This document shows positions 1-11,587 of a stretch of 64,000 bases of DNA, in pieces (the stretch's first letter is position 1; each line of letters opens with the position of its first letter). The notes beneath the pieces are model-generated. The model was not told where the DNA came from and did not search any database. It saw only the letters and a program-made list of their open reading frames with translations. The position numbers and the translations under genes are program-made. Source of the stretch: Monocercomonoides exilis (lineage: Eukaryota; Preaxostyla; Oxymonadida; Polymastigidae); contig LSRY02000016.1 of NCBI GenBank assembly GCA_001643675.2, positions 620,001-684,000 of the forward strand, read 5' to 3'.

Positions 1-51
1 TTGAAAACAAGAGAAATAAAAGTTTCAAAAAAGAAACAGGAGCGCTCATAC

Positions 52-677
52 ATTGAATTTAATATTGCTCAATGCAAGTAAAGCCATTTCAACTTCTTTT
101 TGAGCTTCCTCGTTTTCCTCTTTCCTCAATGCAACTTTCAAAAGGCAAGGAATGCAAATCAAAATCAATTCTGAAGAAAACTTGCCGTCAAGCAAAAGAT
201 AGCATTCGCAGAGATCTATCAGTAGCTTTTCATTTTTTCCTTCTTTCTTCTTGCCTTCATCAACAATCATCTTCTCAAATCTATGCTTCAATGAAGAACA
301 TAAAAAACTAAAACTTATCAAGTTTATTAGCATCCTGTGATATCCAATATTTTTCAATATCAATATTGAATTTTCCATCGAAAGTTTCTTTTCTTTAATC
401 ATATTGTTTGTTCTATCGAACAGATCAATTGCAAAGACAGCTTTGAATTCTTCTCTAGCCATCCCTTCCACTAATCCATTCATTTCAAGTATCGTATGCT
501 TTTGTTCTTCTTTATCAAAATGCTCAAGTTCAGAAAACAATTCTTCAAAAAAAAGAAAAGAAAGAAATATAATGGACAAGTATTCAACAGCAACAAAGTG
601 GGAAAACCATTGAACTTTTTCGTGTTGTCCATCTCCTGCATTTTTAAAAATTCATTGCAGTCAGAAAGCAAAGCCAT
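52..677 (-). CDS. Partial gene, unknown protist-specific family
   Basis: I do not recognise a function. Two exons fit: 677..608 (starts with ATG, 23 codons plus one base) and 542..52. The 65-nt intron (607..543) begins GTTTTC and ends AAG. Splicing joins KKFN to ELFSELEHFDKEEQ in one frame. The product is leucine- and charge-rich (motifs KRFEKMIVDEGKKKEGK and EAQKEVEMALLALSNI), probably all-alpha, with no membrane segment or signal peptide. The frame closes shortly after a possible donor (GTATGA) at 51..50, so the gene probably continues beyond the left edge. From memory, very similar proteins form a multicopy family of unknown role in Monocercomonoides; this is not verified. It could also be a truncated family member that ends here. 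Confidence 0.6.
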
Positions 678-1296
678 TTTGATATTCACATTAAATTCGC
701 ATTTGTTTGGATAGGAGAAAATAGATGAAATATAAAAACTCAAGATAGTCATAAAAATATGAGCGTTCACACTGTCATGCAATATATTTGTATTTTTTGT
801 TGGTTATTAAAAGATTAAAAAGATTTTGTCAATTTGCTTTATTTGTTATGGATTCAATGATGATAAAGTTATCTTTGAAATTAAATATTTATCCATAGAT
901 CGAGAATACATGAATGAACATTACCCATAGAACTAGGAATAATATTTCCTGTGATGGCAGCTGGGAATGATGGAGATGCAACATTTTTGGTATTCAACCT
1001 GTTGATTTCTGAAATTGGATGGACAAAGGAAATCCAACAATTTTATTCATAACACAAAAAGACGTAATGAATGTAATTTTATATTGTTTTATATGTTGTG
1101 AAGATATTTCCGTCTGTTTCCTTTCCAAAGTGCAGGAATGTGAGTTATTGTTGAAATGGCCAATCTTTTCTTTGAAGAGTAATACAATGGGAATGGAGCT
1201 GATTATTGTATGGAAATTGAGAAATAAATGAAGTTGCGCAAGATACATGATTTTTATTTGGTGCAAGAGATGAAAACAAATTTAACTGATGTTTTA
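678..1296. other. AT-rich spacer, no gene seen
   Basis: Only short open frames without recognisable domains occur here on either strand. I see no RNA gene or repeat. Confidence 0.5.
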
Positions 1297-1370
1297 TTAG
1301 ATGAATTGTGAATAGATTTTTTTTATTTGAATAAATACAATTTATTTGAATGAACTGGGTTTTTCTTAAA
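1297..1370 (+). repeat. Left arm of inverted repeat flanking the receptor pseudogene
   Basis: It begins TAGATGAATTGTGAATAG and continues with T-runs and TTTATTTGAATAAA-like units. The reverse complement of 4340..4418 starts with almost the same bases (TAGATGAATTTTGAATAG followed by the same T-run). Identity is strong over the first 30 bases or so and weaker further in. The arms point at each other across a 3-kb stretch holding a decayed receptor gene, as terminal inverted repeats would. Confidence 0.55.
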
Positions 1371-1789
1371 TGAAGTCATGTTATTTTAGATGGTTGAAGT
1401 GACACTTGAATAAAGTGCGATACACTTAAATAAAAAATATATGGAAAAGTTATTAAAACTTATTATTCTTCTTTTGTGTTATATCTTTCACTTTATCAAC
1501 AAAAAAATTGAATCATCCAAAAAAACTAAGATTCTTCTTTGTTCGTTAACAATATTTGAAATATGTTTGAAGAAGCTATTATTAAACAAATACATCTTGA
1601 AATGAAAGAAATAATCATTTTATTCTCATTATCATGTCCTGTTTTTTCTCATTAACAAAAAATGTGATCATCACGTAATTAAAAATCTTTAACAAAAATT
1701 AGCTTCTATTGATGTTAGTGGAGTATTCTACAACAAACAATGCAAATATTTCTGAAGCGCTCAGTCGAGTCGACAGATTGATGCTGTTT

Positions 1790-3700
1790 TCATCTTTGCA
1801 GCTTTCTCCATTGACTGAATAAATTACAAATTAATTTATCAATTTCTTTTTTCAAAACTGCTCTTCATTTATCTTCTCAGCATTATTCTTCACCATTCCC
1901 CACTTAGCCTCGGGTGACGTCTCATCATTACCACTCAAATGCCTTCGTATCCTTTATCACTGTATCATCAGCAATCTTCTTGATTTTTCTAACTTCTTCT
2001 TAAACCTTTCTCCTTCGAATAGGAGTAACAATTGAAGCAATCGGAACAATCAGAAACAGGAATGCAAATATCGCAATCACAATCATTGGCCACATTGATT
2101 TTCATTCTTTTCCTCCTTCAACATTTCTTTCATCTCCTTTTGGCTCAACCTCGCTTCTGTTTTTCAGAATGAATGAATCTGTTGAAGCTGGAGATTCGAC
2201 CCTTCCAAATAAGATTTTCACAGACACTTCTGTAACTTCAGACGCAGTAGTAACAATTGATGCTGGAATGGCTGTGTGAATATCTGTTTCGCCTGCAAAC
2301 TCTTCTGCTTGCAGCGGAAACACCTGCAGATTGTGAATTAAGCCATCGAAGGAATCAACCTGGAGGGACAAGCCACAAGGCAGGAGCAAGGAGCCAGAAG
2401 GATCAATGGCAAGGTTACTGCCTTGTTGGTGAGACTTCACTGAATGCAGCTGCGGAATGAAGAACGGAGATGGAGGCCAGCAAAAGTGCAGTCAGACATC
2501 GTCAATCTTCCACCGCTCATTTCAACGATCGAGCAATTCAGTTCAATTTCAGATCCTCCAACAGAAGCTTCTTGAGCAAAGATTGTGTCTGCAATCGACA
2601 AGTTGCCATCAGCAAGCGATACTAAGCTGGAACGAGAAGAAGAAAAAGCATTCCCAAACAGAATTGTCAGAAACTCCATTTTCACTCTCGACGAACATGC
2701 AACAAGGCTGCCCGTCTTGCTCTCGATGCTGCAGTTCAGCTGAACATTCCCTCTTACTCCTTCTTAATCCAGTGACTTGATCCAAACATCGCAAGCGCTT
2801 GCTTCCCATGACGCCACAGCACTTTTGTTAATCAGCAAATTGCTGTAAACTGAAGGAATTATGTGAGACAACGCAACGTTCAACGAAGAGCAGGGCGCAG
2901 TGATATCTCCGCATTGGCGTGAATCTGAGGCGTTATCTGCTGAAGAAGATGCAAATATTGTCTCGCTCTGATACACAACAATCAGCTCTAATAAATCTTC
3001 CTCGTCACAATAATTCTGTGCTGCGCATCCCCACATGGCAAGATCCCGAACAAACGGAGGTCTGAAGTCGAGTTTGAAGAGCTAGTTGCCGATTTAAGTT
3101 TTTTCGTTCACTCATTTAACATATAAGTTTCTTTCAACAAATGCTTTATTCTCCAAGAATGTGATGTTTTTCAACAGGAAAGGCAACGTGCTATCGCTTG
3201 CAATTGATGAGCAATCCAGTAATATTACGCCTCCTCTTCCAGTTGCAGAGTAGAAACACTCCGAGACAGCAGAAAAACGGCACTCGAAAAAGCTTTCTTC
3301 GCTTCAACTCATAATCATTCCTCCACCGCTCTTGCTTTGGCTGCTTCCACTGTTCTTTATCGACGTGTTTTGCACAGACACGCTGCAAGGATCGCTTCCA
3401 ATGTTGCTGATAAGGAAGGTTCAGAAGGAATGTTTTGGAGAAGCGAGCGAAGGAACAACATTTGAGTTATGCTGTTGAACTGTCGCCTCATTTAATTTCA
3501 GTGACTCGTCTTGCAATTCAGCCTGCGCAAAATACTACCACAATGCTTCCGAACATCAGCTCCATATTGATCGTCGAGACATTCGTCAAGTCAACGCTGT
3601 TACCATTCAATGCGTTGTGTATGCGATCTTTTGTTTTGATGGTTTGATTGAGCAGAGAAGAATTTCGCATGTTCCAGACAGGCAGACAACGATGAAACAA
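1790..3700 (-). pseudogene. Decayed beta-helix receptor-family gene
   Basis: Minus-strand fragments in several frames match, in order, the C-terminal part of the intact receptor at 54878..63103. About 3300..3120 encodes GRGGVILLDC followed by an LPFLLKNITFLENKA stretch (intact copy: GRGGVIFLDC, then LPFCFSNIDFSANTA). 3036..2764 matches the WGC..DEEDLL..CG..APC.S segment. 2685..2437 is beta-helix. 2440..2102 matches the juxtamembrane part (FGR-ESPASTDSFILKNRSE against FGRIDSLSSTDRIILKNKSE). 2100..1840 retains a hydrophobic membrane-like stretch and the EEQW-like cytoplasmic start. Frameshifts and stops separate all pieces, and the kinase-like domain is missing or unrecognisable. No product is expected. 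Confidence 0.85.
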
Positions 3701-3719
3701 GAAATGCTTGTGTGAGAAG

Positions 3720-4339
3720 CTCGTCCAAATAGAAAGAGAAAAGCGGTTGAACTTTATTCATTATTCAATGAAATTATGATAACAATTAAGTTTGTTTTTA
3801 AATCCGTTTTTTTATAAATATCGATCGTAGTAATGTGTTTATGATTTTTTCCGATCCTTTAATGCTATTGGTCCAAGAAGAGCAGAAATAAAGTTGTTTG
3901 CATATATATTGATGCAATCCAATTTGTTATTCAACATAATTTCAATTCTCTTTATTTGCGAATTTGAAAAAACGCTAATCATTTCATAATTCATAAAATT
4001 CTACTTTTCATCAATATTTAACAAATGTTAAAACAAGTGGATTACATAATTGGAAAGTTTAGCAAACTACTAATGTCATGATGATGCGTTTTGAATCGTT
4101 TGTTAGTGCAAAAGAATTAAAACATTTCAAAAAATATTTTGATCCTTTCGATCATTAAAAATATTTGATGAAAACAACAAAAATCATTACAAAAATAACA
4201 TTAACTGTTTTCAAATAATATAAGAATATTATCAGTTATCAATTTTTACACATTTTAAATATTTGTTTTTTATCTTAATTTTCGAAACTCAAATGAACTC
4301 AGTCTATCTTAAATGAACTCGGTTTATTCGAATAAACAC
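3720..4339. other. AT-rich spacer, no gene seen
   Basis: Very AT-rich, with only short open frames. From about 4310 it runs into repeated TTTATTYGAATAAA palindromes that continue into the right inverted-repeat arm. Confidence 0.45.
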
Positions 4340-4418
4340 TATCAATTCGAATAAACAAGAGTTCATTTGAATAAACCTAGTTTATTTGAATAAAAAAAAT
4401 CTATTCAAAATTCATCTA
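4340..4418 (-). repeat. Right arm of inverted repeat flanking the receptor pseudogene
   Basis: Reverse-complement partner of 1297..1370, ending ATTCATCTA at 4418. It contains serial TTTATTTGAATAAA and TTTATTCGAATAAAC palindromes. Its outer end coincides with the TA dinucleotide into which the neighbouring pogo-like transposon inserted. Confidence 0.55.
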
Positions 4419-4517
4419 GGGTGATTTATTAACCCGAATATTTTTTTGAAAACCCGAATAAAAAATAATCAAATTTATTTTTGTGTATTGTGTATTGATT
4501 TCGTTTTTGAAAAAATT

Positions 4518-5964
4518 TTAATAATAAATATAATCAACAAGCTCTCGTTTGACAATTTTTCGAGTATTTCTTTCTTTTTTTTCATCATCAGAAAAATCAT
4601 CATTTAAAATTTTCAATGGGTTGAATTTTCTTTTTTTCGGTTTTTCATCTTCAAACAAAGCCTTTTCAATTTCTTCATTATCTTTTTCTTCATTTTTTGA
4701 CTCTTTTCTTTCATCCTTTTCTTTTTTCCATTCTATTAAGAATTCTTCATCGGTAATTAATTTTCCAAAATAATCAAACCTTTTTGTTCTTTTCTTCAGA
4801 GTTACAGAAGGTTCTTTTGGCAGCTTCGCAAACACTTCGTGCCACTGATGTGACAGTACTCAGCTCTTCGCAAATGATGATTTGATTGTGGAAGGCAACA
4901 AAGAAGTTTGTAAAGCTTGTGGAAGCACATCAGCGAGCGCTTCTCGTCGCAAAACAACAGAAGAAGAAGAAGGCGCTTCATAATTAGCATTTATTGTCTT
5001 TTTAAAAACAGCAAACACTCCACGATCCAACGGCTGTGCGATGTGAGTGGTGTGTGGCACGAAGGTGACCACATCTATTGAAGAATCGGCGAACTTCTTC
5101 CACAAGTCAGGCTGCGCTCTCGAAGAATGAGAATCAAGAAGGAGAAGGCAACGTTCATCATTCTTCTTCAAAGTTTCTCTTCTTTGCGCGATTCCTGGAA
5201 GCAACACTTCTTCAGCATATTTGAGGAATAGCGCTTCAGTCATCCAGCCTTCATTTTCACCCCAAACATCTAACTGCGAACTCAGAACAAGGCGCAGTTC
5301 ATCTGGCAGTTTCCGACAAGGCCACAGAACGACACTTTTTAGGGAGTAGCCATCAGCTGCAGCTGCAACGACAAGAGTTGCATTCGGCATGTTCATTGGT
5401 GTTTTGGAGAAACCGGCAGGCATGTCGGAAGGATGGAAAACAAGAGAAGAGAAAGAATCAGAGAGTCGGAGAGAAGATTCATCGATATTAAAGATGAGAG
5501 AGTTAGAATAATGATGTTGATCATGAAGGTTTTGCAGAAGAGTGAAAAATGGAAGAAGAGTTTGTTGATTTGATGCGGAGAGCCTTTGGATGTCGACATT
5601 TCGAGGATGAGAAGCTTTGAGATCGGGGTTCCTCTTTGTGTATTGATAAGGATATGCTTTTGAAATTTTCACTTCTTCATCTTCTTCATCAAAATCGTCT
5701 TTTTTCCTATCATTTATAACAGTGTTCATCTGAATATATAAAAAAATAAATAAAAACAACAAATTTAATATTGTGACAAACTAATTTCCTCATTTGTGCA
5801 GCATTGTAACTTGTCCCACTTTCACATTCGATTTTTAGTACACCAAATATCGTTTCCTTTTCTTCCTTATTGAATAATTCTGGTCTTCCATTCTGTCCTA
5901 CTTTTCTTCCTTTTTCCACAGCTGCAACTGCTCTATCAATTGCCGAGCGAGTAAATTCCTTCAT
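4518..5964 (-). pseudogene. pogo/jerky-like DDE transposase, one nonsense codon
   Basis: Two exons: 5964..5782 (ATG start) and 5729..4518, with a GTTTGT...CAG intron between them. The first exon encodes a helix-turn-helix type start with NGRPELFNKEEKE, typical of pogo/CENP-B DNA-binding regions. The second carries the DDE domain: FNIDES (first Asp), LLLLDSHSSR (second Asp) and HIAQPLDRGVF (third Asp, jerky-like). After SFAKS the frame meets TGA at 4862..4860, then continues without shift through a basic/acidic tail (RTKRFDYFGKLITDEEF) to TAA at 4518. Family members usually have SF-K-SG there, so GGA to TGA is the simplest lesion. Without it the frame is about 464 codons. The copy is probably inactive unless the stop is bypassed. 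Confidence 0.85.
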
Positions 5965-6230
5965 GTTCGCAGCATCTGCAAACCCAACTTCTCAATTAGC
6001 GATAATTGTTGCAACACGTTCAAATATGTTTTCAAAATGGCGATTATGAAAGGGTCTCATTGAATTTCTTATTTTCTTAAACCCTTGTCGTTTTTGATTT
6101 TCGACAACACTTATTTCAAAAATAAATTTTGGCAATGATCTCTCTCTATTTTTATAAAAAAAATATTTTTTGAAATAGAAAAAAATAAAAAAAATTTTTT
6201 TTCAATCAAATTCAAACTTAATAAGTCCCC

Positions 6231-6325
6231 TTGCTATTACCTAATCTCCTCAGGGGAGGCACTAATCAGAGATGGAGGAGCTAACCCCCCCATCTCCCCC
6301 CCCATCAGAGATTAGGTATAGTAAT
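6231..6325. repeat. Small palindromic insert (MITE-like hairpin) in the pogo element
   Basis: The left side reads CTATTACCTAATCTC and the right side GAGATTAGGTATAG, forming a stem. Inside are further complementary units (AATCAGAGATGG and CCATCAGAGATTAG) and C/G-rich runs unlike the surrounding AT-rich DNA. It looks like a tiny nested inverted-repeat element. I could not define a target duplication. Confidence 0.45.
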
Positions 6326-6463
6326 TTGATCTTAATTTCTGACTTCTGACTTTTCCTTATATACTCAAAACAATTAATAAAATATGAAAAGTGGGTTGAT
6401 TAAACTTATAAATAAAAAAAATGTTCGGGTTAAAAAAAATATTCGGGTTAATAAATCACCCTA

Positions 6464-7416
6464 TTGAATGAAGATTTAAGGATGGAATTCTGTGAAGGCC
6501 AAAATCTGCACAATATTGCATAGCATTTTGGAAGCATAAGGCAGGGGGAACAGTTTGTGATATTTTTGGAAAAGGAAAGTGACTGGCAACATCAAGAGAA
6601 GGATATTTATCACAAAAAATAGCCACAATTCAAGGGAAAAAAGGAGAACCCCAAAATGACAATTAAATTTATAAGGTTTTCCTGTTTCTTGGACTGCGCC
6701 AGGCAGAAGTGGATAGCAAAGAAATTCTATTTTTGATTGTGTTTTCAAACCAAAGCAAAGAAGATAATATATTTAAGGAGATATCCAATTGTCGAATATT
6801 AGCTTGCAGTCGAAGGGCATCCAGGCCAAACGCTTTTGAATTTTATTCTTCGAAGGGACAGCTATTTTGAGCAAGCAAGGCGATTATCATTCGAAGTTTG
6901 CTTTCTTCGATGCCACAGCCGATGAAAGAGAATATGATGGATTTTGTTTTCATCATTTGTTTTTCAACAAAGTTGTTGTTTCACTCAGATTATATGTTTG
7001 TGCATGGTCCTTTGAATTTTGTGCATTGTGCATCAGAGAATGCATTTCAGAAGCATTGCCATCTGCAGCATGAGCATCGATGAATGAATGCCAACTTTTT
7101 CTATCATTCTTCCTCCTCGTTGTTGAAGCACAGCCAACTCATTCTCTTCATTTTCTTCATGGCTTATCTTCCTCATCCTCAATCTCGTTGACGTTTGATG
7201 CCTTTCAATCACACAGGGCGAAGAGCCATGTCCTTCAAGCACAGAAAGATGAGCATCCCTTCCTTCCCATGCAGCTCCGTTTCGTCTGCTTCGATCTGCA
7301 GATCGTTATTGTCTATTTCTTCTTCTTTTTCTTCTGCGAAGCGAGCTTGGAAAATGTCCAAAAGCACAAAGCGTGGTCATTCAAGCCACAAGCACCCAAA
7401 GTCTGCAAACGCTGAT

Positions 7417-7462
<46 letters not shown>

Positions 7463-7932
7463 AAACTTTTGTTTCAAAATTTGAAAATTTAGTGTGAAAA
7501 TGAATGAAGAGCTATCTTTAGTCACATGAATGTTTGAAGCCAGATTTGATATTATAAAGCGATAACAATTGTAAAATAAGTCTCAATAAATAAATACCCA
7601 CCGATGAAGTTGATAAAAAAGAACATTAAAACATGCACATGACCAGTAATTGCTGTTACAATTCCCAACTAATTGTGAGAGGCATTGGAAAAAATGCAGC
7701 ACTCTTCTTTAAATAAAGATGAATTGTGAATCAAAGCTCAAACATGAGAATAAAAGTTCTTCTAACTTATATTACACATTTCTTATTAAAAATAAATTAC
7801 TCATTAAATTTTCATTGCGATGAAATGAATTCTTTTCAAAATACTGCTTTGAAATTTTTTATGATAAAAAATCATCATTAAAAATTAAATAAAAAATTAA
7901 ATAAAAAATTAAAAGTTTTCAGAAAGAAAAGT
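6464..7932. other. Relic coding DNA and spacer
   Basis: No intact gene. Between about 6860 and 7420 both strands have short open frames that keep acidic or Ser-rich, coding-like composition (minus strand: AEEKEEEIDNNDLQIEADE and ASEMHSLMHNAQNSKDHAQ) but are broken by stops. This may be a decayed low-complexity gene. 7461..7932 is AT-rich with nothing recognisable. Confidence 0.4.
7418..7460 (+). repeat. Poly-T tract (43 nt)
   Basis: Uninterrupted run of 43 T. It could be a simple-sequence expansion or the trace of a poly-A tail on the minus strand; no retroelement lies next to it. Confidence 0.8.
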
Positions 7933-10900
7933 TTATTGTTTAATAAGAGACACAAGAGCATTGAAATGTGAAGATTTAGACGTGTTGCGTCGGGCAACTC
8001 CAGAAGAAGATTTAAAAGATCCCTTTTGTTGGCTGTTTGAATATTCATTTGTTGGCTTTTTCTTTGTTCCAATCAGTGAAAATGATGCCTTTTGCTTTGT
8101 TTTGCTTTTACATTCTTCTGCTTGAGGCTGTCTGATTTTGGTGATACTTTCAGAAGGAACTGAAGAAAAGGATGGTGAAAAAGCATCTGATCGAAGTTCT
8201 GTGCAATCTGATGGTGATCCAATTGTTGCGCAACTCTTTAAGTTGTTTGCACAATTAACATTTTGTGGAAGTAATTCTGGCTTGAGAGCAGAATCAAAGA
8301 AATCATCCGTCTCATGGATTACTGTGCTGCCTGGCTCCAACCCGTTCGCTGTATTATTCTGTTCTTTGGAATCAAAAATTTCGTTTCCACTTTTCAATAT
8401 ATCATCGACCATCCCTTTCAAAGAACTTATCTCTTCTTCTCTCTTTCTCTTTTCCTCCTGCTCAATTCTTTTCTGCTCCCTGACTTGCCTTTTCTTTTGA
8501 ATCATTAACCTCCACTTGGGAAGTACAGATCGAGCGAGTTCCTGTTCAATCAAAAGGGCATCATCCATCCATCCTTCCCAACACTCCATTTCTCTTCTAT
8601 TTTGCTGATGGCCTCTGGCTTTGCAGCTTTCTCCCCCATGAATTAAATCAAAGCCAGTTTCAAATGAATCCCATCTGCTTTTATCCCTTTGTTGAGATAA
8701 AATTCCATCTTTTCCATGCAATTTACCGAAAGTTTGAGTGTTGCTGTTAGCGATTCTTGACTGACAGCTCACTTTTTCATTTCTGTATAAAGTGAACCTG
8801 ATGTGTGGGTGATCAGCAATCATTTGCTGAATAAGTTGGACTTGAACTGCATTCACGTGAGATTCCTTCTTCTTAATGTTGTTATTCAATTGAAACTGAG
8901 AATTTGCAATATCCATTCGAGATGCAACAGAAGCAGATGCGCCAGCAGAATTGGAGAAAGGAGCAAACTTTCGAGCAGCTGTCAACGGCTGAGATGAAGG
9001 CTTTGAAGAAAGAGTTACAAGTGAAATGAATTTTGTATCTTCTTTCTTCGATTGATTTGCTTGGCTGAATGATCCAAATGGAGACATTGAAGAAGCAGAG
9101 GATGAAAAAGATTGCTCACGTTTTTGCCCACTTTTAGTCCAATTAGCGTCTGAAGCACCAGATTGCTCATTTGAAGAAAGGAATGGATCATCAATTGTGC
9201 AGTGAGTCAGCGAAGGGAAGCTGAGAAAGTCATCAACAACAGCTGCAGACACTGCAGATGAACAGCCTGTAACAGAAAGGCGCGAAAGAGATGGGAGAAA
9301 CAGAGAGGCTGAAGGTCTGAAATGAACTCCATGCAATGAAAGAGTGTGCAAGACTGAGCAAGACAACGAAAAGAAAGTCAAAGAAGATGAAGACGACGAT
9401 GATGAAGAATCTCGTTTGCCGTTCTTTTTTTCAAATGTGCTTGAAGCACATTCCGTTTCAGCTTCATTCTCCTCTTCCTCATCGAAGCTCAATTCGCAAA
9501 TATCTTCTTCTTCATCTTCTTTTTCAAATTCATCTGACTGGTGTTCTCGACTTGCTAAGAAACTAACTTCCTGCTTGACTTGAAGAACTCGGAGTGAATC
9601 AGACGAAATCAGAACATTTCGTAAATTGTGGCAATCAATAATTCTCAGAGCTGTCAGTGTATTGGTAGCAATATCGATCGACTCCAAAAAGCTACATTCT
9701 CTGAGAACGAGTGTCCGAAGTGAAGAAGAAGAATCAATAAACCTGCATATTGCCTGAGAGCTCAGTTTGTTAATATCAATTTTTTCGTTTGCAGCTTGTG
9801 GAATCGAAGCATTCTCTGAAGGCGTGGCGTTTTCTTTTGAAGGTTCCTGCTCAGCTTCAATTTGGCCTTCAACTTCTGCTGGCTGTTCGGTTTGTTGTGA
9901 TGAACGTTCATTGTCCAATTCAGATGGAGCTTTTTGCTCGTTAAATATCTTTTCTTCAGTTTCTGGATTTTGAGTTGTACTTTCTGTTTGCTGAGTCGAT
10001 GCTTCAATCTTGTCTTCAACTTTATCACCATCTTTTTCTGTTGCGACAAGAATTTCAGGCTTTTCTATCAAACTTACATCTTTTTCCTTTTCATCCGTAA
10101 GATTACTACTGTTCGAAACAGATTCAGAGGCTTGAACAATTAGTTCGTTGTTTTCGCTCTCTTTGTTCTTCTGCGAAATGCTTTCTTGTTTGCAGTTCTT
10201 TTTCTTCCTCTTTGTTATCAAGCGAGGTGCATCAATGGCAGAGCAGTGAGAAATCACCAATTCTTGAAGGAAAGGACAGTCATGCAAAAGAGAATTTAGC
10301 AAGGCGGAAGAAACAAAAGAACAGAAGGAAAGGCAGAGGCGAGTGATAGTTGGAGGAAAAACAGGGAAAGGATAGAGATGAGTGTTCATTGAATTATGTA
10401 ATGAGCTAACTGATGAATGCGTTTTCTGTTCCATTCCTTCTGTTGTTCCACCTTCAATCTGATTTTCTGATGCTTTTAAGGAAGATTGAGCATTTTGAGC
10501 TTTTTCGCTTGTCTTTGAGACATCATTGATACATGAATTTGACTCTTTGGAATTGGAATCTGCAATGTCATCAGCATCTCCGAGTTCGTCTGGAAGTTCC
10601 GTCTTATCCTGTGTATTCATCAAAAATACACCGCATAGCATAGCTGATGTTGGTCTAAGAAAAGATAGGATCTGTGCCAAGCAAAGCAGTGAAAGAAATC
10701 TGGCAGGAAGCATATAAAGAGACGGGAAGAGTGAGAATGAAGTGTTCATTGAATCGTGGTGTGACGCAGATTGAGAAATCAACTCTGAAGAAGTATTTGG
10801 AGCACCGCAAAAAGAGCTTGGCAGGAAGTCTTCATTTCGCGAAGCTGCATCAGCCCAACAAGCAACTTGTTCATTTGATGAATCTGTTTGAATGTGCTTC

Positions 10901-11545
10901 ATTGAATCGTACTGATAGGTTGAGAACAAAGTCGTTGGAGAAATAACAATATTTGACAATATCACTTGGAACTGTTGTTTTCTAGCTCTCCTCTTTTCTT
11001 CTTCTTCCATGTCATCCATTTCTATTAGCTTCCTTCTTTCTTCTTTCTTTCTTTTCTCTTCACTTGTTAATCCAATATTCCTTTTATTCCTTTTGTTTTC
11101 ATACTCTGCATCATAATTTCCTTGATGAGCATCATTTTCTCTGACAAACTCAGGATTCAATGCTTCTTCTTCATCCATTTCAATGTTTTCAAACACAGAA
11201 TCTTCGTTCATGGCTTCCTCTTCTTCAAACACTGCTCGTTCTCTTTCTTCGTTTCTGTCTTCATCTTCAGCAGTAGGCAGCTCCAACGTTTGCTGTTTAA
11301 CAAATTCATACCATTCTTCTCGTCGTGCTAACAATTCATCGTCAAAATCAACTGGCTCTTCGTCAAACTGGTGAAGTTTTGCTTCTTCTTCCATCCGCTT
11401 TTTCATTTCCTTTTCAAGCTTTTTCTTTTCTTTCATTTCTGCTCTCAATTCAGCTTTTGTCTTTTTTTTGATCAATGTCTTTTTCTTTGCTCCTTCCTCT
11501 TCCTCTTCCTCTTCCTCTTCCTCTTCCTCTTCTTCTTCCTCCTCC

Positions 11546-11587
<42 letters not shown>

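Larger units (their letters stand above)
4419..6461 (-). mobile_element. pogo/jerky-like DNA transposon (Tc1/mariner superfamily)
   Basis: A 2043-bp element with terminal inverted repeats of about 29 bp. Both ends start GGGTGATTTATTAACCCG when read inward, and AACCCGAA units recur just inside. It is flanked by TA at 4417..4418 and 6462..6463, the target duplication expected of Tc1/mariner-type elements. It carries one transposase gene on the minus strand. A small palindromic insert sits at 6231..6325, inside its right end. The near-perfect ends and clear target duplication suggest fairly recent insertion, though the transposase has a nonsense codon. Confidence 0.9.

Noticed and set aside
4310-4395. 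CRISPR-like array formed by repeated TTTATTYGAATAAA units
   Set aside because: Units are irregular, palindromic and AT-rich with no constant spacers. The DNA is eukaryotic, and they belong to an inverted-repeat arm.
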